64,000 nucleotides of DNA from Chitinophagales bacterium (GTDB lineage Bacteria > Bacteroidota > Bacteroidia > Chitinophagales > Saprospiraceae). This document shows, piece after piece, positions 17,773 through 26,969 of the stretch. The stretch is from assembly GCA_022360175.1 (NCBI GenBank), contig JAKSDI010000251.1, positions 1 to 64,000 of the forward strand, in the 5' to 3' direction. Position 1 is the stretch's first letter. Each line of letters starts with the position of its first letter. The position numbers and the translations under genes are program-made. The notes below the pieces were generated by a model that saw only the letters and a program-made list of their open reading frames with translations, searched no databases and was not told the origin of the DNA.

Positions 17773-18978
17773 ATGACTTCTCGTAAAAATCGCAGATTTG
17801 TTGACTTTCTAGTCAAGCATCCTGCACGAAATTATGCACTCCTGAGTGCAGAGCCAGCACTATTGGCTGACCATGATTCTTATTCCATGAAAAGTGGGAA
17901 TGTCACTTTTGATTTTTATAAAACAAGTAATATGACTCACCTGCCCTTGTATGGGCAAAATGGTAATGTTTGGTTCACAGATGGAGGATCAGTTGGCGAA
18001 TTTATTATTGCCAGCAAGACCATCAAAGAATGTCCACAAACTGCTGGATTGGCGCAAGAACTAATAAACGGCCCTAATGGAGGCCTTTGGTTTGGACTAA
18101 TTGGTATCAATGCCATTGGATACAGTGATATGAATTGTGATGTGAAGACCTTTGCCACTGCAGGCTGGACCACAGATCTCGTATTAGGAACGAATGGCCT
18201 GATATACTTTAGTGATAAAGCGAACAAAATTGGCAGTGTAACCACAAGTGGAGATGTTAAAGAGTTTCCTACATCTTATAGTACCCTTGATCCTATTGTG
18301 GGCCCTAATGGAAATATCTGGTTTGGCGAATTTGGTCCTAAAGTAGGTATGCTTAATGTAGCCAATGGCAAAGTGACAGAATGGGAGGTTAAGGCTGCAG
18401 TCATGACAGGCTCTTTATTAAAAAGAAGCGATGGATCTGTCTGGTTTGGTTCTGATCTGGCAATTGGTAAAATCACTCCGGATGGAAAGGTCGTAAATTA
18501 TGATATTCCAGCTAATGCTGGTGCATCTTTCTTAATGGATGGCCCTGATGGTAATGTATGGTTCGGATGCCAATACAGCAATAATGTAGGTAAAGTAGAT
18601 AGTAAAGGACAGGTATCTCTATATCCTGTTAGTGGGCTTCCTATGGGGATGGTATTTGGCCCTGGCAACCGCCTTTTTGTAGGTATGACATCTTATTCAT
18701 TGGCTATAGTTAGCCTTGATGGTACAGTAAAAGAAAATGCCCTTACCGGAGCTATCCCTTATGCACCTCATATAGGCCCTGACGGGAATGTATGGTTCCC
18801 TGGCAATCCCTGGCAGTCCGTTGGGGTTTCTCCTTTTATTGGCAGATATACTGCTGCGGGAGAATTAACCGAATTTAAAACGAGTGCTTATCCTAATAGT
18901 TTCCTTAACGGCACAGATGGCAACACCATTTACATGGGAATGTCGACATATCGATTTGGAGTGATTAATCTGGGCTAG
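17773..18978 (+). CDS. Virginiamycin B lyase-like (Vgb/NHL) beta-propeller
   Basis: A 401-residue protein with at least seven blades of the form GPNGNIWFGE, each followed by G-x-I-x-x-x-G-x-V. This is the hallmark of the streptogramin lyase (Vgb) propeller family. The catalytic His/Glu cluster of true Vgb is not recognisable, so antibiotic cleavage should not be assumed. There is no signal peptide; residues 1-50 are a separate Arg-rich, then helical, segment. It closes the three-gene cluster and has its own terminator. Confidence 0.75.
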   Translation: MTSRKNRRFVDFLVKHPARNYALLSAEPALLADHDSYSMKSGNVTFDFYKTSNMTHLPLYGQNGNVWFTDGGSVGEFIIASKTIKECPQTAGLAQELINGPNGGLWFGLIGINAIGYSDMNCDVKTFATAGWTTDLVLGTNGLIYFSDKANKIGSVTTSGDVKEFPTSYSTLDPIVGPNGNIWFGEFGPKVGMLNVANGKVTEWEVKAAVMTGSLLKRSDGSVWFGSDLAIGKITPDGKVVNYDIPANAGASFLMDGPDGNVWFGCQYSNNVGKVDSKGQVSLYPVSGLPMGMVFGPGNRLFVGMTSYSLAIVSLDGTVKENALTGAIPYAPHIGPDGNVWFPGNPWQSVGVSPFIGRYTAAGELTEFKTSAYPNSFLNGTDGNTIYMGMSTYRFGVINLG

Positions 18979-18995
18979 AATATACTCAAATACAT

Positions 18996-19041
18996 AAACA
19001 CGCTTGCATGAAGCTTTGTAGCTGACCGCAAGCGTGTTTTT
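18996..19041 (+). terminator. Terminator after the Vgb-like gene
   Basis: Perfect 12-base arms AAACACGCTTGC / GCAAGCGTGTTT with a 20-base loop, ending in a short T run, 17 bases after the stop. Confidence 0.8.
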
Positions 19042-19065
19042 GAAAAATATCAATCCATAAAAAAT

Positions 19066-19180
19066 GTTGGGAATGTAGGTTGGTTTGGGACCCTGGGGAG
19101 TAGCCTTTTATTCAACGCTAAAACGCCTTTATACAGCCAATCTAAATGATGGTACGGTCACTGTGCTAGAAGATGCTTAA
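19066..19180 (+). pseudogene. Frameshifted 3' remnant of a deleted gene
   Basis: Two reading frames join into one protein-like tail with a single-base shift near 19125: VGNVGWFGTLGSSLLFNAKTP, then LYTANLNDGTVTVLEDA and a stop at 19178-19180. No start codon precedes it, and it has its own terminator. The composition recalls beta-propeller C-termini, so it may be a lost fourth member of the propeller cluster. Judged by eye only. Confidence 0.4.
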
Positions 19181-19194
19181 TTAGTAATATAACT

Positions 19195-19234
19195 AAGGAA
19201 TTCCCAGCTTTGAAAGCATGGGAATTCCTTTTTT
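19195..19234 (+). terminator. Terminator behind the decayed gene
   Basis: Perfect 12-base arms AAGGAATTCCCA / TGGGAATTCCTT with a T run, 14 bases after the remnant's stop. A terminator without an intact gene supports the remnant reading. Confidence 0.8.
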
Positions 19235-19276
19235 AGTGTTTATACGAAAGAGATTAAGTATATAAAACGTTCTTTT

Positions 19277-19972
19277 TTACATGTATTTATGTATATAATC
19301 ATTTACATCTCTAAGTGCTCGCCCTTTTATCAGCCAGGCAATAGCAAAAAGCACTAACATCACAACTTCTACCCAAAATATAAATCGGGTATTTTTATCC
19401 GCTTCAAAAGCAAATATCATAACGCCCGCAAAAATAATGGTAGCAAGGATGCCATATCCGCAGAAATAATATACCCGGTTTCTCATTTTTTTGTGTTTAT
19501 CTGTGGTATCTCCTTTGGTAAACTGGCGGATAGACATAAATGCCATACAAATGAAAAATAAAACAGCGCTACCAAAATGAATATAACCAATTGGTAGCAA
19601 TCCAGATACTTTATAGCTTTCACAACAGCAAATTGGAGTAGGGGCTGTTCCAAGACAGCATTCATTCAGTGGTGTGGGTACAATAGCAACTATGATAATG
19701 CAGATTCCTCCTACCCAGGTAATAATATTGTCCAGCTTATCGTAACCGTGATAAGAGGCAAGGAAAACACCTATCAAAATCAACAAACTTGTAAATAAGA
19801 TATTTGAAACGGTGTAGTAATAGTGGCTTATGGAAGGCAGGCTTTCTCCTGAAATGATGGGAGCCATTATAGGTAATAATACGCCAAATGTTCCTATCCA
19901 TTTTCTAATGCGGAAATAACTGAGATTAATGTTTTCTCCAGTGTAACTCTGAGGTTGGGCTGGTGTAGTCAT
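19277..19972 (-). CDS. Uncharacterised six-helix membrane protein
   Basis: A 231-residue inner-membrane protein with six predicted transmembrane helices (roughly residues 26-44, 56-76, 84-100, 126-148, 166-188 and 196-214). A Cys-rich loop between helices 3 and 4 reads NECCLGTAPTPICCCE, with five Cys in 13 residues, suggesting metal binding or disulfides on one face. I do not recognise the family. It stands alone between a terminator and a 290-base gap (19973-20260) in which I see nothing. Confidence 0.7.
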   Translation of the reverse strand: MTTPAQPQSYTGENINLSYFRIRKWIGTFGVLLPIMAPIISGESLPSISHYYYTVSNILFTSLLILIGVFLASYHGYDKLDNIITWVGGICIIIVAIVPTPLNECCLGTAPTPICCCESYKVSGLLPIGYIHFGSAVLFFICMAFMSIRQFTKGDTTDKHKKMRNRVYYFCGYGILATIIFAGVMIFAFEADKNTRFIFWVEVVMLVLFAIAWLIKGRALRDVNDYIHKYM

Positions 19973-20260
19973 TTTGGTTTCTTTTGGGGTTAAAGATGTT
20001 CGTAATAATCGTAGCGTAATTTGTGAAAATTACAGTCTTTATTACCTGATATATCATTAATAGGATATACAAGTTAATGAAAATATGGACAAAAAGCAAT
20101 GTTAGGCTAGGGCACTGGTGAATTTGCTCACTTAGGGTCCGTGAGAAAGAATGACTTTATCGGAAAGCCATTTGACACCAGAAAATTTGATTTCCAAAAT
20201 TTAAAACCTCTTAGGATAACTAAACCAACTTCAGTGTAATCTATAGCAGAGCCAGGATTT

Positions 20261-21109
20261 TTACAAATAAGCGTGTTCAATTAGATAAAATATAGCTTTA
20301 TCTAATTCCGCATCATTATACCCTTTTTCTGAGTGATACGCTCTCTCTGCATTATCCTGTTTTGTTTTTATGACTACCTTTTTGGTCTCTTTTTCAAAAA
20401 ATATAGTTCCTACTCGCTTGATAGGATCAAAAGCACTTTTATGAGGAAATATAACGCTAAAAGTTATTCCTTTTTCATCCCCTTTATAACTTATCTGGCC
20501 TATTATCTTTTCTGCATAAACAATCTTGCCATTGTCATTAACAACCGCTTTGCCATTAAGGGTAGGAGTACGTTTAATAATGTCTTTTGCATAAAATTGA
20601 TAAGACTTACTGTCTTTTAAAGTATCTCTACGTTCAGTAGCCTCTTTAAGCCGTGCTATCACTGCCTGAAAACTATTATGTTTTTCGACATAGGCTTTTT
20701 CAGCATCTATATTATATTTTCCATCTACAAATAAACCATTTCTAACGATTGCCTTTCCCATTGACTTCTTAAAACCTACAAACCAATAATTAGTATAACT
20801 TTTAACATTTGTTTTAGGAAAATATATTTCATAATGAGGATAAAACATAGCTCTTTCTTCATGTGGAAGTTGAGGTAAACGAACTGTCTTCCCGCTATAG
20901 ATCATAAAAGTGTCCCCTTCCATAGTGCAGAATGCCCAACTTTTGAGACTTTTTTCAGATGATTCTTTAATAGTTACAGTGGGCTCGTCATCTATATAGA
21001 TTACTCCCTTTTTTACCTTTACTTTTTGGCCCATAAGAGGAGAGACGATGCACAATTGAATGCCAATAATCAATAAGATGAGTGCTGATAGTGATTTAAT
21101 CAATTTCAT
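20261..21109 (-). CDS. Secreted protein of unknown function
   Basis: A 282-residue protein with a clear signal peptide (to about residue 28, ending LMGQ). The mature part is Lys-rich, with alternating strands and a helical region around residues 135-165. No T9SS tail or lipobox is present, so it is probably periplasmic. No domain was recognised. It is flanked on both sides by long gaps. Confidence 0.7.
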   Translation of the reverse strand: MKLIKSLSALILLIIGIQLCIVSPLMGQKVKVKKGVIYIDDEPTVTIKESSEKSLKSWAFCTMEGDTFMIYSGKTVRLPQLPHEERAMFYPHYEIYFPKTNVKSYTNYWFVGFKKSMGKAIVRNGLFVDGKYNIDAEKAYVEKHNSFQAVIARLKEATERRDTLKDSKSYQFYAKDIIKRTPTLNGKAVVNDNGKIVYAEKIIGQISYKGDEKGITFSVIFPHKSAFDPIKRVGTIFFEKETKKVVIKTKQDNAERAYHSEKGYNDAELDKAIFYLIEHAYL

Positions 21110-21242
21110 TTTCGAGCTGCTTATTTGAGAGATTAATAATGTATGTACACACTTGGATGTGCCTTCAATGTTGTATCAAAAATAATGAATTATACGATAC
21201 TTTCAGGTTCTTCTTAGATTATAGATCATTATTATGTGAAAT

Positions 21243-21284
21243 AAAAAAAAATAAGGCCCGGTTACTAATGTAACCAAGCCTTAT
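21243..21284 (-). terminator. Terminator of the thioredoxin-like gene
   Basis: Read on the minus strand, the stem ATAAGGC / GCCTTAT with inner arms GGTTAC / GTAACC is followed by a T-rich tract. It begins about 30 bases after the stop at 21315. Confidence 0.8.
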
Positions 21285-21314
21285 CTACAAATTCCATCGA
21301 TTAGTTAACTTATT

Positions 21315-22772
21315 CTATTCTTTTACTACTCTTAGGCTAGCTGCTCCTTCCTCCGTATATACTCTTAGCATATACACTCCTTGAGGTAGGTTTGCCAGGT
21401 CATAATTGATAGAGTGTTGTCCGGCAGTATAGTGTCCTGCTTGTAGGCTATTGACCATTTGTCCTGCAAGGTTCATACATTCTATACGAATATCTGAAGC
21501 CTGATTAAGTGTCAGCTGCAATGATGTCATTTGCTGAGCAGGATTTGGAAAAGCACTAAGCTGAATTTTTTCAGGACTAATTGATTGAGTATTTACTGAA
21601 GCTTGTGCCAGGAATAGTGCATCATCCTCATAGCCAAAGTGAGTATTGTCGTAGATGAGGCCATCAGAGCTATCGCTTATCAGGATAAAACCAGTTTCCG
21701 TAAGGCCATCTCCACCATCATCTGCTACATGGAACATATAACAACCTTCTGCAGGAATCGTAATATTCGTTTCTGTATACGAATTATTGCTTAAAGGCCC
21801 ACTTTCTGCGACTGTCTCTCCCATGTCATTTTCTATCCACCAGCGAGTATTATCTGCTTCAGTATCTTCATCTGTTTGCAGATAAACGGTAAGGTCAAGA
21901 GAGGTAGTAGTCGCTTTTTGAAACGGTAGTGCGATGCTATTATTGGTCTGATCATCATCTTCTCCTATCAGTTCAAGAGAAAATTCATTGATTGCTGGTT
22001 CCAGATTAATACCATTGAAACTAAGAATGGTACCTTCGCCAAATTCCAGTGCTCCTTCCCAGTTGTACGTATCAATTAATTGGCCATTGCGTTTTAATTC
22101 TATTGTTGCCTCATTTAATGTTTCAGATCCACTATTGATTAATTCAAAATCCAGATCACCGATGTAGCAGTCACGGCCATAAATATCATAAGAGAAAATA
22201 GCTGCATCATTAGTACTAGGAGTAGATCCTTCACATGAAAGTGCTTCATTCACTACATAATCTACATTCCAGTTAGCAAGATTATTCCACAAACTAGGAA
22301 CCTTTACTTTCATATCCGGGCAGATGAGGGTAATCATAGGAAAGAAATTGAGGTTGTAGGAATCAGGTAAAATCCAGTCCTGCACATCAATCATAGGGTA
22401 GGGAGTGCCTTCAACCCAATTGCCCTGAGAAGGGCCTTCTGTACCATAGAGTTGTCCTGTAGTCGTTTCGGGATCTGCTTCAACGAAGAATATCATAATT
22501 TCATCAGTACCTTCTGGACCATACTCTTCCCATATCTGATCAAGTACTTGGCTTTCGTGTTCCATCCAGCAAGGGCCACACCAGGCAGCCGCAAAATCAA
22601 TAATGACTGCTTTTCCTTCTGCCAGATAGTCATACAGTCGGTGTTCGTTTCCTTCAAGGTCAGTCATGGTGAACGGAGGTGCCCAACTACCTATGGGAAG
22701 TTGTGCATTTAGAGTAGTAATAGAGAGGAATAAAGCAATAACAGGGAGTAAAAAAACTTTTTTCATGGTCAA
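21315..22772 (-). CDS. Secreted thioredoxin-fold protein with T9SS tail
   Basis: A 485-residue protein. After a signal peptide (ending LNAQ) comes a TlpA/AhpC-TSA type thioredoxin domain (about 25-190) with the redox motif WCGPCW in the expected place. Then come beta-sandwich modules (about 200-390, including HVADDGGDGL) and a T9SS type A sorting tail (FPNPAQQ, LPQGVYMLRV). This layout is a familiar Bacteroidota surface-exposed oxidoreductase. It may assist disulfide exchange or merely bind at the cell surface; the substrate is unknown. Confidence 0.85.
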   Translation of the reverse strand: MTMKKVFLLPVIALFLSITTLNAQLPIGSWAPPFTMTDLEGNEHRLYDYLAEGKAVIIDFAAAWCGPCWMEHESQVLDQIWEEYGPEGTDEIMIFFVEADPETTTGQLYGTEGPSQGNWVEGTPYPMIDVQDWILPDSYNLNFFPMITLICPDMKVKVPSLWNNLANWNVDYVVNEALSCEGSTPSTNDAAIFSYDIYGRDCYIGDLDFELINSGSETLNEATIELKRNGQLIDTYNWEGALEFGEGTILSFNGINLEPAINEFSLELIGEDDDQTNNSIALPFQKATTTSLDLTVYLQTDEDTEADNTRWWIENDMGETVAESGPLSNNSYTETNITIPAEGCYMFHVADDGGDGLTETGFILISDSSDGLIYDNTHFGYEDDALFLAQASVNTQSISPEKIQLSAFPNPAQQMTSLQLTLNQASDIRIECMNLAGQMVNSLQAGHYTAGQHSINYDLANLPQGVYMLRVYTEEGAASLRVVKE

Positions 22773-23107
22773 ATAAGGTTTAGTGATCTTTTATATATGG
22801 ACAAGATATTATAAAAAAAGGCCGCACGAAGACTCAAACGACCAATGCAACTGAATTTTTGACGAAAGACAATCTTCTAGCTAACTAACTGATAAAGATG
22901 TGCTTGAGAAAGGGATATATAGTTGGCTTAGGGAACGATTTTAACAGAGGAAAGAGGGTTTTTAGATTGTGAGAGGGAAATTTTAGATAAGAAAGTGACC
23001 TTATAATATGGGTATTGAGTGAATTTGAATTGTACAGCGTTAGTAGTCGATTAACCACTTTTGGCCTAAAAAAATAGCCATAATTTTTAATGCTAAATCT
23101 AAATCAG
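22773..23107. other. Divergent intergenic region without recognised genes
   Basis: An AT-rich 335-base stretch between the divergent thioredoxin-like and SPFH genes. It must hold both promoters, but I see no clean TAnnTTTG box. The direct repeats near its right end are listed separately. Confidence 0.5.
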
Positions 23108-23140
23108 TATCATTGTGATATCAAAATAATATCATTGTGA
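23108..23140 (+). promoter_or_regulatory. Direct repeat overlapping the SPFH start codon
   Basis: The 11-mer TATCATTGTGA occurs at 23108-23118 and again at 23130-23140, exactly 22 bases (about two helical turns) apart. The second copy contains the GTG start. Tandem same-phase sites are typical of ribbon-helix-helix regulators, and such a protein is encoded by the second gene of the operon. Autoregulation is inference. Confidence 0.4.
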
Positions 23141-23991
23141 AAAAAGAAACTCAAATTAAAGCGACTAGTGGTTATCTAATGCTTCTTGTATTAATGATCA
23201 TAATTATTAGTATGGTGGCAGGTATACTAATGTTTGATAACCCATTTTTCTCAATCATCGTGTTGCTTATAATATTAATCATTAAAGGATTTTTTATCGT
23301 TAATCCGAATAGTTCAAAGGTGCTGGTTTTATTTGGTGCTTATAAAGGGACTGTACGTGAAAATGGATTCTTTTGGGCTAATCCCTTTTATACGAGGCAG
23401 GAGATTTCATTAAGAGCTAGAAATTTTGATAGTGAGCGGGTAAAGGTGAATGATAAAATTGGAAATCCGATTATGATTAATGTGATCTTGGTCTGGAAAG
23501 TTGCTGATACTTACAAATCAGCTTTTGATGTCGATAACTATGAAGAATTTGTAAAAGTGCAAACAGATGCTGCTGTTCGGAAACTTGCAGGATCTTATCC
23601 GTACGATAATTTTGATGATGAACAAGCGGAATTTACTTTAAGATCAGGAATGGATGAGGTAAATGAAGCTTTGGAAAATGAAATTACCGAACGCCTGGCT
23701 ATTGCTGGTATAACCGTTATGGAAGCTAGAATTGGTTATTTGGCATATGCACCGGAAATTGCAAGTGCAATGCTAAAAAGGCAACAGGCTGTTGCTATAG
23801 TAGCTGCCAGGAAAAAAATAGTTGAAGGAGCTGTTGGTATGGTGGAAGATGCATTGAATCAATTATCTGCAGATAATATTATTGACTTCGATGATGATAA
23901 AAAAGCTTCTATGGTCAGTAATTTAATGGTAGTTTTATGTGGTGACAAGGAAGCCGTCCCGGTGGTAAATGCCGGAACTCTAAATTCTTAA
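23137..23991 (+). CDS. SPFH/band 7 domain membrane protein
   Basis: A 284-residue protein with two N-terminal hydrophobic helices (about 12-30 and 36-56) followed by an SPFH (stomatin/prohibitin) domain. The domain shows IVNPNSSKVLVLFGAYKGTVRENG, here abbreviated to its start, then REISLRA-like text and a C-terminal helical segment with KRQQAVAIVAARKKIVEGA-type residues. Such proteins assemble in membrane microdomains. The start is GTG. It is followed 2 bases later by a small Arc-like gene, an arrangement often seen for this SPFH subgroup, so the two likely work or are regulated together. Confidence 0.82.
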   Translation: MKKETQIKATSGYLMLLVLMIIIISMVAGILMFDNPFFSIIVLLIILIIKGFFIVNPNSSKVLVLFGAYKGTVRENGFFWANPFYTRQEISLRARNFDSERVKVNDKIGNPIMINVILVWKVADTYKSAFDVDNYEEFVKVQTDAAVRKLAGSYPYDNFDDEQAEFTLRSGMDEVNEALENEITERLAIAGITVMEARIGYLAYAPEIASAMLKRQQAVAIVAARKKIVEGAVGMVEDALNQLSADNIIDFDDDKKASMVSNLMVVLCGDKEAVPVVNAGTLNS

Positions 23992-23993
23992 TC

Positions 23994-24185
23994 GTGAGTA
24001 AGAGAAAATCATTTGTACTTCGAATTGACCCAGCTATTTTTAAGCAAATAGAAAAATGGGCAGATGATGAGTTTCGTAGCGTTAATGGACAACTTGAGTG
24101 GATTATATATAAGAGCTTAAAAGAAGCTAAAAGATTACCCAAGAAATCTCAGGATAAAGAGAATAATACTCCAGAGGATAATTGA
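23994..24185 (+). CDS. Arc/MetJ-like ribbon-helix-helix protein
   Basis: A 63-residue protein whose N-terminal 45 residues fit the ribbon-helix-helix fold: a beta strand KSFVLRIDP, then two helices around the turn DDEFRSVNGQLEWII. It lacks room for any effector domain. It begins with GTG 2 bases after the SPFH stop, so translation is coupled. It probably binds DNA as a dimer; the 22-base spaced direct repeats at the operon start are the obvious candidate sites. Confidence 0.78.
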   Translation: MSKRKSFVLRIDPAIFKQIEKWADDEFRSVNGQLEWIIYKSLKEAKRLPKKSQDKENNTPEDN

Positions 24186-24405
24186 TTCTGCCATGAAATC
24201 TCTATATGCATAACGAATGCTTGTCAAAGTGTATTTGAGCATTTATCCCCTCTATTTGTATGAATGCGACAGCCTTGGCCTATTAATTCAACAATTCTTT
24301 AGATGTAGTATTGGCATTATGGATTATTTTGAGTTCGAATTGGGCTATTTTTCCTCAAAAAGAGGAGGGAATTTGATTAGTGTTCATAAAATGACAAATA
24401 TTTTC
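24186..24405. other. Intergenic region upstream of the TonB-dependent receptor
   Basis: About 220 bases with no convincing gene. An open frame runs through it into the receptor gene, but it lacks coding character and is read in a different frame. A weak hairpin, AATGCT / AGCATT, lies at about 24211-24240. Confidence 0.5.
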
Positions 24406-24435
24406 TTTGGGAAGGGGGGGAGGTGTTTATCTTTG
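24406..24435 (+). promoter_or_regulatory. Promoter of the TonB-dependent receptor gene
   Basis: TTTG at 24406-24409 and TATCTTTG at 24428-24435, separated by 18 bases, match the Bacteroidota -33/-7 pattern. It is 53 bases before the start codon. A run of nine G lies in the spacer. Confidence 0.65.
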
Positions 24436-24487
24436 TGTCTTCTTAATAACGAAATAAATATTAATCACCCGCGACAGAAAGAAGTAT

Positions 24488-26824
24488 ATGAAGTATATGA
24501 TGCTAAGAAAATTGTTTTTACTCCCCCTTCTCTTGTTAGCTATCACCTTAGGAGCTCAAAATGGAGGTATTGTTCGTGGTAATGTTTTCGATAAGGAAAC
24601 AGGAGAACCTATTATATATGGAAACGTTCAAATCCAGGGCACCACGCTTGGAACAAATACAGATTTGGACGGTTTCTTTTCCATCGCTAATGTTCCGGAA
24701 GGTACCTACCAGTTGGTGGCGACTTATGTGGGCTATGATAGTGTAGCAGTGAATATTAATGTAAAGAATGGCGGAATCGTTTATGAACGTATGTTCATGA
24801 ATCCTAGTGCCGTGAAATTGTCAGAGGTTAATGTATCTGCTCGGAGAGAACAGGCTCGTTCGGATGTGCAGGTATCTAAAGTAAGGGTCACTCCTAAGCA
24901 AATTCGTTCTTTACCAGCTACTGGTGGTGAAGCGGACATTGCACAATATCTGCCAGTTCTGCCAGGTATTATTAGTTCAGGAGACCAGGGTGGACAACTG
25001 TACATCCGAGGAGGCTCTCCAGTACAAAATAAGATATTACTAGATGGTGTAACCATTTACAATCCTTTCCACTCTATTGGATTCTTTTCTGTGTTTGAAA
25101 CAGAAGCGATTAGAAGTGTGGATGTATTAACAGGAGGCTTTAATGCGGATTATGGTAGCCGTATTTCTGCCGTTGTTGATATTAAAACAAGAGAAGGTAA
25201 TAAGAAGAAATTTGGTGGTTTGGTTTCTGCCAGTCCTTTCCAGGCAAAAGCCTTGTTGGAAGGGCCTATCAAACCATTGGAGGAAGATGGAGGAGGAAGC
25301 GTATCTTTCCTTCTTACAGGAAAGCACTCTTACCTGGATCAGTCCTCTAAGGTACTTTATGACTATGCTGTAGATACAACATTTTTCTCCTTTGCTGATG
25401 CCGATACTACACTGGATGCCAGTGATATAGGTTTACCTTATAAGTATACAGATTTATATGGTAAGCTATCTTTCGTTGGTAATAATGGTAGCAAGCTGGA
25501 TGTTTTTGGTTTCAATTTTACTGATGAATTCAATTTCATAGGGCTTGCAAAGGTAGATTGGCAAACCACGGGGGCAGGTGCTAGTTTTAAGCTGATACCA
25601 CCTAACTCTAATGTGATTATGGATGGTACGGTAGCAGTTTCTGATTATCAGATTAAGCTCGACGAATCAGATGGAGATCCACGTACCAGTGGCGTTAGTT
25701 CCTATAATGCGTTGTTGAACTTTACCTACTTCGGAAATAAGAACCAGGTAAATTACGGTTTTGATTTTACAGGTTTCAACACCAACTTTAAGTTCCGCAA
25801 CTTTATTGGTATTACCATCAATCAGCGTAGTTTCACGACAGAGCTGGCTGCCTATGTTAAATATAAGCAAATTATAGGTCCACTTATTATTGAGCCTGGC
25901 TTCCGTTTACAATACTATGCTTCTCAATCAGAGTTATCTCCTGAGCCTCGTCTTGGCTTGAAGTATAATATAACAGACTTCTTACGTTTCAAGTTTGCTG
26001 GTGGTTTTTATTCTCAAAACCTGATCAGTACGCTTAACGACTTGGATGTTGTAAACTTCTTTGTAGGTTTCCTGGCCGGCCCGGAAGAAACGATCTATAA
26101 GCCAAACAGCACTGAACCTACTAATCACAGATTGCAAAAGTCATATCATGCAATCGCAGGATTTGAGGTGGATATCAATAATAACTTGACACTGAATGTA
26201 GAGCCTTATCTAAAGAAGTTTACTCAGCTTATTACAATCAACCGTAATAGATTGAGTACTACAGATCCTGAGTTTGTGACTGAAACCGGTGATGCATATG
26301 GTATCGATTTCTCTGCTCGTTATGAAGCGAAGAATCTGTACCTATGGGCTACTTACTCATTAGGGTACGTAAATCGTGATGATGGTTTTGTAGAATACAA
26401 TACTATCTTTGATCGTCGCCATAATGTTAACCTGTTAGGGGTGTACTCTTTTGGAGAGAACAACAACTGGGAGGCAAGCCTCCGCTGGAATATGGGATCT
26501 GGATTTCCATTCACTCAGACACAAGGTTTCTACGAAGAGAATAACTTCAGCAATCTGGTATATACTAATATACTAACCGGAAACTTCAATCTAGGTACTA
26601 TTTTGGCTGATGAAATTAATGGTGGCCGCTTGTCATTCTATCATCGTTTGGATGCTTCTGTGAAGCGTACCTTTGATATTACAAACTCAACTAGATTAGA
26701 AGCTACTGCTAGTATCACGAATATATATAATCGCGACAACGTATTCTATGTAGATCGTGTAACAAACAGCCGTGTAAACCAGTTACCTATTCTACCTAGT
26801 CTTGGTTTACAGTTGCTGTTCTAA
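24488..26824 (+). CDS. TonB-dependent outer-membrane receptor with carboxypeptidase-like domain
   Basis: A 778-residue protein. After a signal peptide (ending LGAQ) comes a carboxypeptidase D regulatory-like domain (about 26-110; GTTLGTNTDLDGFFSI). The plug domain follows (about 120-235; LPVLPGIISSGDQGGQLYIRGG shortened, then LLDGVTIYNP), then a 22-strand barrel ending in aromatic LGLQLLF, the C-terminal signal for outer-membrane assembly. There is no SusD partner gene next to it, so it is more likely a stand-alone importer (siderophore, peptide or other) than a glycan system. Confidence 0.88.
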   Translation: MKYMMLRKLFLLPLLLLAITLGAQNGGIVRGNVFDKETGEPIIYGNVQIQGTTLGTNTDLDGFFSIANVPEGTYQLVATYVGYDSVAVNINVKNGGIVYERMFMNPSAVKLSEVNVSARREQARSDVQVSKVRVTPKQIRSLPATGGEADIAQYLPVLPGIISSGDQGGQLYIRGGSPVQNKILLDGVTIYNPFHSIGFFSVFETEAIRSVDVLTGGFNADYGSRISAVVDIKTREGNKKKFGGLVSASPFQAKALLEGPIKPLEEDGGGSVSFLLTGKHSYLDQSSKVLYDYAVDTTFFSFADADTTLDASDIGLPYKYTDLYGKLSFVGNNGSKLDVFGFNFTDEFNFIGLAKVDWQTTGAGASFKLIPPNSNVIMDGTVAVSDYQIKLDESDGDPRTSGVSSYNALLNFTYFGNKNQVNYGFDFTGFNTNFKFRNFIGITINQRSFTTELAAYVKYKQIIGPLIIEPGFRLQYYASQSELSPEPRLGLKYNITDFLRFKFAGGFYSQNLISTLNDLDVVNFFVGFLAGPEETIYKPNSTEPTNHRLQKSYHAIAGFEVDINNNLTLNVEPYLKKFTQLITINRNRLSTTDPEFVTETGDAYGIDFSARYEAKNLYLWATYSLGYVNRDDGFVEYNTIFDRRHNVNLLGVYSFGENNNWEASLRWNMGSGFPFTQTQGFYEENNFSNLVYTNILTGNFNLGTILADEINGGRLSFYHRLDASVKRTFDITNSTRLEATASITNIYNRDNVFYVDRVTNSRVNQLPILPSLGLQLLF

Positions 26825-26925
26825 GGTAAGGAATACGATGCAGTATTTGAGTTAATAATCATTCGATATTTAGATACTGCCAACTACTTACCGTATAACT
26901 GTTAAAGTCGAAATACAATTATAAA

Positions 26926-26966
26926 GAGGGCGTTACTATGGTGTATTAGACCATTGTAACGCCCTC
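26926..26966. other. Strong hairpin abutting the start codon of the next gene
   Basis: Arms GAGGGCGTTAC and GTAACGCCCTC, extended by ATGGT / ACCAT with a single T-T mismatch, give a stem of about 17 pairs and a 7-base loop. It ends 3 bases before the ATG at 26970. There is no T run on either side, so a simple terminator reading is weak; in the mRNA it would bury the ribosome-binding region. Confidence 0.7.
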
Positions 26967-26969
26967 ATA

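Noticed and set aside
17773..18978. Streptogramin resistance gene vgb
   Set aside because: The fold matches but the catalytic His/Glu residues are not recognisable. Calling resistance would be unsupported.
24217..24582. 121-residue open frame before the TonB-dependent receptor
   Set aside because: Overlaps the receptor start in another frame, spans its promoter and has no protein-like character.
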